Part shown: piece after piece, positions 1 through 6,133 of the stretch
Position numbering within the stretch: position 1 is the stretch's first letter
Layout: each line of letters starts with the position of its first letter
Source: Flavobacteriaceae bacterium UBA2540
Lineage (GTDB): Bacteria > Bacteroidota > Bacteroidia > Flavobacteriales > Flavobacteriaceae
Direction of reading: 5' to 3'
NCBI GenBank assembly: GCA_002340765.1
Contig: DDMS01000017.1
Coordinates: forward strand, 39,604 to 47,216
DNA length: 7,613 nt
Translations under genes and position numbers: made by a program
The notes under the pieces: model-generated
Told to the model about the DNA's origin: nothing
The model's input: the letters and a program-made list of their open reading frames with translations, nothing else
The model's database searches: none

Positions 1-891
1 TACATTAAAGATTTATTGTATAGATACGATTGTGTTATCATTCCTGATTTTGGAGGGTTTGTTACGAAAAGAATTGCTACAAAAATCAATGAAAATACAT
101 ACCAATTTTTTCCACCAACAAAACAACTTTCTTTCAATAGAAATTTGAAAAATAACGATGGTTTATTGGCGAATTATATTGCTTCTGTTGAGAATATTTC
201 TTTTGAAAAAGCTTCAAATGCGATTGCTTTGTCGGTGATTAAATGGCAAAATGAAATTCAGACTAAATCTATTATTTTAGATTCGATTGGCGTTCTTTCT
301 TTGAACGAAAATAGTCAAATTATTTTTGACCCAAACACAAGTGTCAACTTTTTAATTGAATCTTTTGGATTGAGTACTTTTGAAACATCAACAGTTCATA
401 GATTTCAGTCAGAAGTTAAAAAATTCGTTCCTGAAGTTGCTAAAAACGATAAAAAAGTAATTCCAGTTTTTATAAAATATGCCGCTACAGCTGCTATTTT
501 ATTGACATTAGGAGCTGCAATTTATTCAAATTATCAAGAAAATACTCAAAAAGAGTTTTTAGCAAAACAACAAAAAAATTTAGAGAAAAAAATTCAAACT
601 GCTATGTTCGTGATTTCAAATCCTTTGCCAACAATTGAACTAACTGTTGCAAAAGAGCTCGAAAAAAATTTTCATGTAGTTGCTGGTGCATTTCAAAATC
701 CTGATAATGCCAATAGAAAATTTGACCAATTAATTAAAGAAGGACATGCTGCAAAAATTCTTGGGACAAATAAATGGGGCTTAATACAAGTCGCTTATGC
801 AAGTTTTTCTGATAAAAATGATGCTATCAATTACCTTTATAAAATACAAAATACTGCAACTCAAGATGCTTGGTTGCTAATAAAAAAGTAG
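1..891 (+). CDS. HU-CCDC81/SPOR domain membrane protein (5' end outside window)
   Basis: The frame is open from base 1 (visible protein begins YIKDLLYRYDCVIIPDFGGF), so the true start lies just left of the window; the TTG at 16 is internal. Seen: an N-terminal region with the PDFGGF motif (visible residues about 8-22) and a second, similar segment (about 85-130), matching the paired HU-CCDC81 domains of Bacteroidota; a lysine-rich stretch, then a hydrophobic helix (about 157-177); a polar linker; and a C-terminal SPOR domain (about 222-294, beginning FHVVAGAF). Lysines before the helix suggest that the HU part is cytoplasmic and the SPOR part periplasmic. Family knowledge: SPOR domains bind peptidoglycan lacking stem peptides, usually at division sites; the HU fold is related to DNA-binding HU/IHF, though DNA binding by this clade is not shown here. 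Inference: a possible link between nucleoid and cell wall. Only a few N-terminal residues seem to be missing. Confidence 0.9.
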   Translation, partial: YIKDLLYRYDCVIIPDFGGFVTKRIATKINENTYQFFPPTKQLSFNRNLKNNDGLLANYIASVENISFEKASNAIALSVIKWQNEIQTKSIILDSIGVLSLNENSQIIFDPNTSVNFLIESFGLSTFETSTVHRFQSEVKKFVPEVAKNDKKVIPVFIKYAATAAILLTLGAAIYSNYQENTQKEFLAKQQKNLEKKIQTAMFVISNPLPTIELTVAKELEKNFHVVAGAFQNPDNANRKFDQLIKEGHAAKILGTNKWGLIQVAYASFSDKNDAINYLYKIQNTATQDAWLLIKK

Positions 892-911
892 TTTTATTTA
901 AAGTTGCATCC

Positions 912-919
912 TATCTTTG
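912..919 (+). promoter_or_regulatory. Bacteroidota -7 promoter element before the thioesterase gene
   Basis: TATCTTTG matches the Bacteroidota -7 consensus TAnnTTTG exactly and lies in the 42-bp gap between the HU/SPOR stop and the thioesterase ATG at 934. Transcription would start near 924-927, leaving a very short leader of about 10 nt. The -33 partner is poor: the best candidate is a T-run at 892-895, with 16-bp spacing. The same octamer occurs by chance inside genes here (for example 323 and 376), so position is the main support. It also argues against the upstream in-frame TTG at 904 as the start, because that would place the promoter inside the coding region. Confidence 0.5.
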
Positions 920-933
920 TAGAAATTTTATCA

Positions 934-1446
934 ATGGACGCAAAAGCACCCAAGGATTCTTTAACTATCCTTACAGATTTAGTATTACCTGGAGAAACAA
1001 ATTATTTGGACAACCTTTTTGGGGGCGAATTATTAGCAAGAATGGACAGGGCATGCAGTATTGCTGCAAGACGTCATTCAAGAAAAATTGTGGTGACAGC
1101 TTCTGTAAATCATGTGGCATTTAACAAATCTGTTCCTGTTGGAAGTGTGGTAACTATAGAAGCAAAAGTTTCGAGAGCATTTAAAACTTCAATGGAAGTT
1201 TATGTAGATGTTTGGATTGAGGACCGCCAATCTGGTCATAAAACAAAAGTAAATGAAGGTATTTACACTTTTGTTGCGGTTGACGAAACAGGAAAACCTG
1301 TTCAAATTTCACAAATTATTCCAGAAACAGATCTAGAAAAAGAGCGTTATAATGGAGCTTTGAGAAGAAAACAATTAAGTTTGATTTTGGCCGGTAAATT
1401 AAAACCCAATGAAGCAACTGAATTAAAGGCATTATTTTATGAATGA
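934..1446 (+). CDS. Acyl-CoA thioesterase, YciA/ACOT-type hotdog fold
   Basis: This 170-aa protein is predicted to hydrolyse acyl-CoA to free fatty acid and CoA in the cytoplasm. Seen: the hotdog core signature ETNYLDNLFGGELLARMD at about residues 21-38. N23 and D38 match conserved residues of the acyl-CoA hydrolase family, with D38 at the usual catalytic acid position on the central helix. VTASVNHVAFNKSVPVGSVV follows at about 54-73, the typical second strand pair. A charged C-terminal tail (about 136-170) extends past the fold. The length suits a single-hotdog YciA-like enzyme that works as a multimer. ATG 934 was chosen over TTG 904 because the added residues do not look like the family and would overlap the -7 element. 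The last 8 nt overlap the MscS-like gene, so the two are probably co-transcribed. The acyl-chain preference cannot be read from the sequence. Confidence 0.9.
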   Translation: MDAKAPKDSLTILTDLVLPGETNYLDNLFGGELLARMDRACSIAARRHSRKIVVTASVNHVAFNKSVPVGSVVTIEAKVSRAFKTSMEVYVDVWIEDRQSGHKTKVNEGIYTFVAVDETGKPVQISQIIPETDLEKERYNGALRRKQLSLILAGKLKPNEATELKALFYE

Positions 1447-1951
1447 TATTCAAGAGTTCTTATCAAATTTTAAAACAATAAAGACCATTATTGTATTTGC
1501 TTTTGGCATTTTATTACAGATTGGTACAACAAAATCATTGAATAATATTCGTAAAAAATTCGGATTTCAAAAAAGAAGGTTTATTATTATCAATAAGATT
1601 ATTTCAGTAATAGTGTATGCTTCAGTTATCATTATTATTTCTTTTATTTGGGTTGACGAAAATCAATTAATCTATTTTATTTCGTCATTTTTAACAATTT
1701 TAGGGATTGCATTTTTTGCACAATGGTCAATATTATCAAATATCACAGCTGGATTGATTTTGTTTGTAAATTATCCTGTAAAAATTGGAGATGAGATTAC
1801 TATTTTAGAAAAAGACAATAATATTACTGGAGAAATTAAAGACATTGGCGCTTTTTTTATCACACTTCAAATAGAGGATAAAGAACTAATAACAGTTCCA
1901 AATTCAATAGTGCTTCAAAGAAATATAAAGTTTAAAGAAAAATTAAAATAG
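1439..1951 (+). CDS. Small MscS-family channel lacking the C-terminal cage
   Basis: This is a 170-aa inner-membrane protein. Seen: three hydrophobic segments (about 14-33, 46-70, 75-112) followed by a beta-rich segment (about 113-165). The third segment and what follows match the MscS pore helix and beta domain: AQWSILSNITAG corresponds to the E. coli MscS LQGSLSNLAAG region, then VNYPVKIGDEITI, then a TGEIKDIGAFFITLQ strand pair and ITVPNSIVLQRNIKF. The protein ends directly after this domain, so the alpha/beta vestibule of full MscS (about 286 aa) is absent. Family knowledge: MscS channels open under membrane tension and protect against hypo-osmotic shock. Inference: it may form a minimal heptameric channel, or have another role, since the pore helix carries bulky residues where MscS has glycines. 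The start overlaps the thioesterase stop by 8 nt, which suggests translational coupling. Confidence 0.82.
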   Translation: MNDIQEFLSNFKTIKTIIVFAFGILLQIGTTKSLNNIRKKFGFQKRRFIIINKIISVIVYASVIIIISFIWVDENQLIYFISSFLTILGIAFFAQWSILSNITAGLILFVNYPVKIGDEITILEKDNNITGEIKDIGAFFITLQIEDKELITVPNSIVLQRNIKFKEKLK

Positions 1952-1958
1952 TAAAAAC

Positions 1959-3188
1959 TTATCTTGACATAATCCAATCAGCTGGATTTAAACGAGTTGT
2001 ATTTTTGAAAACCACAAAAACAAGATTTGTCTTGTTAGAAAGCTTATCAGTAAATATTTTTCCAATTCTTTGACCCGTGACAACTTTATCACCTTTATTT
2101 ACTAAAATATTTTCAAGGTTGTTATAAGAAGTGATATAATTTCCGTGACGGATTAGCACATTTTTAATTCCCCCTGAACCCACTAAAACATTCAAAACTT
2201 CGCCATTAAAAACAGCATTTGCGAAACTTCCTGTAGGAGTAACTATGTGTAAACCAGTACTATTAATGGTAATTCCAGGGAAAGTTGGATGTGGCTGATC
2301 TCCAAATCTACGAACTATAATTCCTTCTTTCACCGGCCAAGGCAATCTACCTTTATTACTCTCAAATTCACCTGCTAATTTTTTTGCTTCTGGAGAAAGA
2401 AAAAACTCATTTTTAGTAATCTTTGCTTTGGCCGAGTTAGTTGTTACTTTTTTATTCGCTTTTGCAATTTCATCTTTAATCAATTTGTCGATTTTTGCCA
2501 CAATTGTTCGCTCATCTTTGATCTTTTTTTGAATATCTCTTTTATATTGAGATTCTTTCTTTTTGATAATTACTATATAGTTTTCTTGCTTTATTTTATC
2601 CTGTTCAATCTCTTTTTTCTGATTTTCTTCAGAAACCAATAAAGTTTCTTTAACTCTTTTTTGCGAACTCAATGAGTCATTCAATATTTTCACTTCGGTT
2701 GATTGCAATACAATTTCTTCTCCTTGCTTTTTTCGAAATGACGTGTATTGTTTCAGATATTCTAATCGTTTATACGCTTGATAAAAATTTTGTGAAGACA
2801 ATAAAAACATCAATCTGCTCTGTTGTGATTTACTTTTGTAAGATTTAAAAATCATGTCAGCATAATCCGCTTTTAATGCCGTTAATTTTCGATTTAATTT
2901 GTTTAACTCTCTCTGATTCAAATAAATTTCGTCAGACAATAATTTTGCTTCATCTTGTATTGTGGCAATTAATTTATTTCGAACTTCAATTTTCTGTTTT
3001 ATATCCTTCAAACTTTCCATCGCATTTTGCTCCTTTTTTCGCTCATTAAAAAGCAATTTATTGAGCTGTACTATTTCTGCTTGGTATTTTTTTCGTTGTG
3101 CTTCCAGCTGTGTTCTAGTTTGTCCAATACATGAAAAACAGTGCAAAAAAACAATGAAAAGGATAATATAAAATTGGTGGGTTTTCAT
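1959..3188 (-). CDS. envC: EnvC-like murein hydrolase activator (coiled coil + degenerate LytM/M23 domain)
   Basis: This 409-aa protein is predicted to be periplasmic. Seen: a signal peptide (residues 1 to about 23, hydrophobic 6-19); a long, Lys/Glu/Gln-rich coiled coil in two arms (about 24-112 and 140-245) around a segment containing LMFLLSSQNFYQAYKRLEYL (126-145), typical of EnvC-like proteins; and a C-terminal LytM domain (about 283-409, from LPWPVKEG). The zinc-peptidase residues are lost: the HxxxD motif reads S310-TGL-H314, the YAHL histidine is N357, and HLH is N388-L-V390. Family knowledge: E. coli EnvC likewise has an inactive LytM domain and activates the septal amidases AmiA/B under FtsEX control. 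Inference: this protein regulates an amidase rather than cutting peptidoglycan itself. No ftsE, ftsX or amidase gene is in the window. It is last in the operon, and its ATG overlaps the DUF4292 stop by one base (TAATG). Confidence 0.88.
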   Translation of the reverse strand: MKTHQFYIILFIVFLHCFSCIGQTRTQLEAQRKKYQAEIVQLNKLLFNERKKEQNAMESLKDIKQKIEVRNKLIATIQDEAKLLSDEIYLNQRELNKLNRKLTALKADYADMIFKSYKSKSQQSRLMFLLSSQNFYQAYKRLEYLKQYTSFRKKQGEEIVLQSTEVKILNDSLSSQKRVKETLLVSEENQKKEIEQDKIKQENYIVIIKKKESQYKRDIQKKIKDERTIVAKIDKLIKDEIAKANKKVTTNSAKAKITKNEFFLSPEAKKLAGEFESNKGRLPWPVKEGIIVRRFGDQPHPTFPGITINSTGLHIVTPTGSFANAVFNGEVLNVLVGSGGIKNVLIRHGNYITSYNNLENILVNKGDKVVTGQRIGKIFTDKLSNKTNLVFVVFKNTTRLNPADWIMSR

Positions 3189-3958
3189 TAAAATTCTATT
3201 CTTTTATATCCATTTGGAATTTCAAAACTGTTGTTTAATGGAATATCAAAAACGACAGATTTGTATATTAAATCAATATTTGTTGTTGTATTCTCACTTT
3301 TTGCAACAATCATAATATTTTCTGGAAAGATGGTTTTCTGAATAAAATTGTACCCAGAATATTGAATGTCCAAACGTAATTTTTTACTTGCATTCACAAT
3401 TGATTGTTCGTCCAATTTGAAATGTGAAGGATTAATTGTAAAGAAAATATTGAACAAAGACGATTGTTTTTCAGGATATAACACATATTTGTTTGTTACA
3501 ATTTCAAGTTGTTGTTTTTCTGATTTTACATTCAATAAAGACTGTCCTAAAAACAAATTTTGAAGTTGGTCAAAATTGATTTCAACACCCAATAATTTTT
3601 CAAGTAGCGAAAAATCACCTTCGAAATAATTTTTTGCATATGGAGAATAATAACTCACTGAATTTGGGGTGATTTTAGCTTTAAAAACCGTAATAAACTT
3701 GGTGCCTTTGATATAAATTACTTTGTCTTTCTCGATTTGCAAATTCACATTCAAACTTTGATTTGTTTTACCATTGTCAAAATTCACTTTCAATTTTGCA
3801 TCAATTGTTTTTTTGTCAAAATTAGCATCATAATGCTTTTTTGCAACTTTTTTTGCAGAGGTTTCGAAAGCCATTTCATTTGCTACCATCATATTTTTTG
3901 AAGATTTGCAAGACGATACTAAAATTGTAAAAACGACACTCAATATTAAAAACCTCAT
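3188..3958 (-). CDS. DUF4292 lipoprotein, LolB-like
   Basis: This 256-aa protein has a lipoprotein signal: a short hydrophobic segment, then LVSSC with the lipidated Cys at residue 17. The mature start KSSK has no acidic run of the kind that marks surface-exposed lipoproteins in this phylum, so a periplasm-facing anchor is likely. The rest alternates predicted beta strands (about 52-115) with a helical insert, then more strands (about 140-256), and matches the Bacteroidota family DUF4292. Residues about 112-140 (FEGDFSLLEKLLGVE, then FDQLQNLFLGQ) resemble the region of LolB that reads roughly 'LL..LG..iP...L..WL.G'. Inference: a LolA/LolB/LppX-like lipid-binding fold, perhaps accepting lipoproteins at the outer membrane. 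The similarity is by eye and distant. The gene lies 3 bp after the TPR gene and overlaps the envC-like start by one base. Confidence 0.82.
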   Translation of the reverse strand: MRFLILSVVFTILVSSCKSSKNMMVANEMAFETSAKKVAKKHYDANFDKKTIDAKLKVNFDNGKTNQSLNVNLQIEKDKVIYIKGTKFITVFKAKITPNSVSYYSPYAKNYFEGDFSLLEKLLGVEINFDQLQNLFLGQSLLNVKSEKQQLEIVTNKYVLYPEKQSSLFNIFFTINPSHFKLDEQSIVNASKKLRLDIQYSGYNFIQKTIFPENIMIVAKSENTTTNIDLIYKSVVFDIPLNNSFEIPNGYKRIEF

Positions 3959-3961
3959 GGT

Positions 3962-4942
3962 TTAACTTTTCAAATTTGTTGCTTTTTGTAGGTATTTTTT
4001 TTCTTCAACTGTGTTTCCTAAACCATTGTAAGCTCTCGCAATTTCGTCATAAAAAACAGCTTCCATTTTTTCATCAATTACAAAATCCAAGCCACTTTTC
4101 AGCGAAAGTAATGCTTTTTTAAACTCTTTCAAATGATTTAATGCTTTTCCGTTTTGCAAATATAAGAAAGGTTGCGAAGGAAAAAGTGCGATTCCTTCAT
4201 TGCTATATTTTAATAAAGAATCTGGAGTGGTTTCAGATTTCTGAAGAATTTCTTCTAAAATTTTATAGGATTTATCAGTTTTAAATTGCAATTTCAAACC
4301 ATCAAAATCAGTTAATATCACCTCTTTTATTTCAGGTTGTTTACTTTTTTTTAAACGATCTCTAAATAACTTCAAGTCTGATGAAATGGAACCTTCAACT
4401 TCTAAAACGTCTAACAACGAAAGCACTTCTTTGAATTGATTGTTTAAAAAATAGAGTCTTACAAGAGATTCCCGTTGTTTTGGATTGATAGCTACTATTT
4501 TTTCTTGAATTTTTAACGCCTCTGAAAAGTTTAAATCTCGTTCGTGAATTGATACCAAATGTTTTAACATCCAAAGATTTTTTGACTCTTTTAGCAAAGC
4601 TCTTTCAATATATTCTTTGGCCAATACAGTATTATTAAGAAATAAATAATTTTTAGAAAACTCAAAAAAAACTGCTACTTGATTTTCTAAGATTTGATTG
4701 CAACTTTCTAAATTTTCAATCGCTTTTTGATAGTTTTCAATTGATTTTTCAGACAATGCTTTGAAGAAAAATTCTTGAAATTGCATAGTTTTTTCTTCGG
4801 TCAAATCCTTTTTTTCAGGAATGCTATCTTGAGAAAATAAATGATTTGTACAAAAAAATAGAAAAATAAAAAATAGCAAGAACTTGAACAAGGAAATCTC
4901 ATTCTTAGTTATTTTACCATTTATTTCACTGTTTTTTGTCAT
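3962..4942 (-). CDS. Secreted tetratricopeptide-repeat protein
   Basis: This 326-aa protein has an extended, Lys-containing N-region, a strongly hydrophobic helix (about 18-32) and a likely signal-peptidase I site after FSQ (residue 38), so the mature protein should be periplasmic. The rest is helical with TPR-like spacing: units at about 53-86, 87-120, 121-154 (ending EALKIQEKIVAINP) and 155-188, then a less regular charged segment (about 190-235), then further units at about 240-322 (including ALNHLKEFKKALLSL and IARAYNGLGNTVEEKKYLQKA). TPRs are protein-binding scaffolds; no catalytic motif is visible. The gene sits between the nucleotidyltransferase (2 bp gap) and DUF4292 (3 bp gap), so it probably assembles or supports an envelope complex with its neighbours. 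That role is inferred from context only. The ATG at 4942 is the only sensible start that keeps the signal peptide. Confidence 0.85.
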   Translation of the reverse strand: MTKNSEINGKITKNEISLFKFLLFFIFLFFCTNHLFSQDSIPEKKDLTEEKTMQFQEFFFKALSEKSIENYQKAIENLESCNQILENQVAVFFEFSKNYLFLNNTVLAKEYIERALLKESKNLWMLKHLVSIHERDLNFSEALKIQEKIVAINPKQRESLVRLYFLNNQFKEVLSLLDVLEVEGSISSDLKLFRDRLKKSKQPEIKEVILTDFDGLKLQFKTDKSYKILEEILQKSETTPDSLLKYSNEGIALFPSQPFLYLQNGKALNHLKEFKKALLSLKSGLDFVIDEKMEAVFYDEIARAYNGLGNTVEEKKYLQKATNLKS

Positions 4943-4944
4943 AT

Positions 4945-5961
4945 TTATGTCAATTCTGTATAATCTCCAATACTTACAGATGTAAATTTTCCATTAAAAA
5001 TGGCGTGATTCCCAATCATAGCATTGTTTAAATTCGCGTTTATAATAGTTACACTACTTTGTATTAAAGAATTTTCGATAATTGAATTGTTAACAACACT
5101 ATTCTCTCCTAAAGATACATAAGGTCCAATTTTTGAATTGGTCAACACCACATTTTTGCCAATAAAACAAGGCTGGATAATTTCGGAATTTTTTAAAACC
5201 AGGTCTTTAGAAACCAAGTCATTTCCTTCAGCATATTCAAAACCGAGTACTTGTTTGTTGGTGTCGACAGTAGGGTCTTTTTTACCACAATCCATCCATG
5301 CAGAAACTGTTCCTGGAATAAATTTTAAGCCTTGTTGTTTTAGTGATTCTAGAACATTCGTTAATTGATATTCGTTGTTTTCACGCAAATCATTGTCAAT
5401 TAAATACTGAATTTCTTCTAATAATTTTTCACCACTTTTGAAAAAATAAATTCCGATAATTGCCAAATCTGACACAAATTCTTTTGGTTTTTCAATAAAA
5501 TCGGTGATAAAACCATCTTGCAATTTCACCACACCAAAAGCACTTGGATTGTCAACTTTACTCAGCCAAATAGCGCCATCAGCATTGGTGTCTAACCTAA
5601 AATCAGCTTTAAAAAGTGTATCTGCATAAGCAACAACACAAGGGCCACTCAATGATTCTCTCGCGCAATAAATAGCATGTGCAGTTCCCATTGCTTCTTC
5701 TTGAATATACACACTTCCTTTTGCTCCTAATTCAGCTGCGATTTTCAACAAAGTATCTTGTGTATTTGCAGGAAATCCTTTTGCAATTGGTCCAATAATA
5801 AAAGCAATTTCATCAATTTTTTGATTGATTACCGCAGCAATATCTTCAACCAAACGTTGAACAATTGGCTTGCCAGCAATCACAGTTAGCGGTTTTGGAA
5901 GAGTCAATGTATGGGGCCTTAAACGAGAACCAATACCAGCCATAGGAACTATTATTTTCAT
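4945..5961 (-). CDS. Sugar-phosphate nucleotidyltransferase with C-terminal left-handed beta-helix
   Basis: This 338-aa enzyme should form an NDP-sugar and pyrophosphate from NTP and a sugar 1-phosphate in the cytoplasm. Seen: the N-terminal nucleotide-binding signature AGIGSRLRPHTLTLPKPL (residues 8-25, with R13 and K23 conserved); QEEAMGTAHAI (87-97), which contacts base and sugar; YADT with metal-binding D114; IEKPKE; and a C-terminal string of hexapeptide-like turns (about 255-335) forming a left-handed beta-helix. It is closest in style to glucose-1-phosphate thymidylyl/uridylyl- and mannose-1-phosphate guanylyltransferases; the exact nucleotide and sugar cannot be decided. Start: an in-frame ATG at 6009 exists, but the family begins MKIIVPMAGIGSR, and the extra 16 codons overlap the promoter, so 5961 is chosen. 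It is the first gene of the four-gene envelope operon. No dTDP-rhamnose or other sugar genes are adjacent. Confidence 0.88.
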   Translation of the reverse strand: MKIIVPMAGIGSRLRPHTLTLPKPLTVIAGKPIVQRLVEDIAAVINQKIDEIAFIIGPIAKGFPANTQDTLLKIAAELGAKGSVYIQEEAMGTAHAIYCARESLSGPCVVAYADTLFKADFRLDTNADGAIWLSKVDNPSAFGVVKLQDGFITDFIEKPKEFVSDLAIIGIYFFKSGEKLLEEIQYLIDNDLRENNEYQLTNVLESLKQQGLKFIPGTVSAWMDCGKKDPTVDTNKQVLGFEYAEGNDLVSKDLVLKNSEIIQPCFIGKNVVLTNSKIGPYVSLGENSVVNNSIIENSLIQSSVTIINANLNNAMIGNHAIFNGKFTSVSIGDYTELT

Positions 5962-5985
5962 CTTTCTATTTATTGAAATTTGAGA

Positions 5986-6016
5986 GCAAGATACCATAAA
6001 TTGAGCCATTCCAAAA
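5986..6016 (-). promoter_or_regulatory. Promoter of the minus-strand envelope operon
   Basis: Read on the minus strand, TTTTG (6016-6012) is followed after 18 bp by TATCTTGC (5993-5986). This fits the Bacteroidota -33 (TTTG) and -7 (TAnnTTTG) elements at normal spacing, with the last two bases of the -7 box off consensus. Transcription would begin near 5980, giving a leader of about 20 nt before the ATG at 5961. No Shine-Dalgarno sequence is present; the leader is A-rich, as is usual in this phylum. No other convincing promoter is seen inside the operon, so this one probably drives all four genes. Confidence 0.55.
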
Positions 6017-6059
6017 TACTTTTTAATGATAAATCAACCAAAAAATTAACAATTATTGG

Positions 6060-6075
6060 TGTAAATGATTTTACA
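6060..6075. repeat. Short inverted repeat in the divergent intergenic region
   Basis: TGTAAA-TGAT-TTTACA is a perfect 6-bp inverted repeat with a 4-base centre, lying between the divergent nucleotidyltransferase and ABC-F genes. It could be an operator for a dimeric regulator, or in RNA a small hairpin whose loop and arm include the ATG (6065-6067) of the short leader ORF. Such A+T-rich palindromes also arise by chance, so any function is speculative. Confidence 0.3.
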
Positions 6076-6133
6076 AAAACATCCGAATAAACGTGGTGTT
6101 TTTCGTTTCTTTGCTGAAAATTTCAAAAAGTGA
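6065..6133 (+). CDS. Candidate 22-aa leader ORF overlapping the ABC-F start
   Basis: An ATG at 6065 opens 22 codons and stops with TGA at 6131-6133, sharing four bases (GTGA) with the ABC-F GTG start. The peptide would begin MILQKHPNK and end FFAENFKK; it is basic and has no known motif. The 4-base overlap is a classic coupling arrangement, and several antibiotic-resistance ABC-F genes in Firmicutes are controlled through short leader peptides. That precedent is knowledge from other phyla; nothing here proves translation. A 22-codon open stretch is not unusual by chance, and no clear promoter lies ahead of this ATG. Confidence 0.22.
   Translation: MILQKHPNKRGVFRFFAENFKK
6084..6105 (+). promoter_or_regulatory. 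Possible stem-loop in the ABC-F leader
   Basis: CGAA and AAAC (6084-6087, 6089-6092) pair with GTTT and TTCG (6098-6101, 6102-6105), giving an 8-bp stem with one bulged T (6088) and the 5-base loop GTGGT. It ends 24 nt before the ABC-F GTG start and lies within the short leader ORF. No T-run follows, so it is not a standard intrinsic terminator. It could modulate translation of the ABC-F gene, or be chance. Confidence 0.3.

Noticed and set aside
870..1124. Plus-strand ORF of 84 codons in another frame
   Set aside because: It overlaps the end of the HU/SPOR gene and the thioesterase, which has clear family motifs; the translation shows no recognisable domain.
1971..1988. Inverted repeat AATCCA-ATCAGC-TGGATT as a possible terminator
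   Set aside because: The stem is only 6 bp, lies within the EnvC-like coding region, and has no T-run directly after it on either strand.
2962..3171. Plus-strand ORF inside the EnvC-like gene (similar cases at 3366-3563 and 5138-5368)
   Set aside because: These are antisense shadows of well-supported minus-strand genes and show no independent start signals or motifs.
4158..4165. Internal minus-strand TATATTTG, and similar octamers at about 2304 and 3371, as internal operon promoters
   Set aside because: They lie inside coding regions far from a downstream start and occur at a rate expected in A+T-rich DNA.
5962..6009. N-terminal extension of the nucleotidyltransferase to the ATG at 6009
   Set aside because: The added 16 residues precede the universal MKIIVPMAGIGSR start and overlap the -7 promoter box.
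6106..6113. TTTCTTTG as a -7 element for the ABC-F gene
   Set aside because: It departs from TAnnTTTG at the second base, and no TTG-type -33 element lies at suitable spacing upstream.
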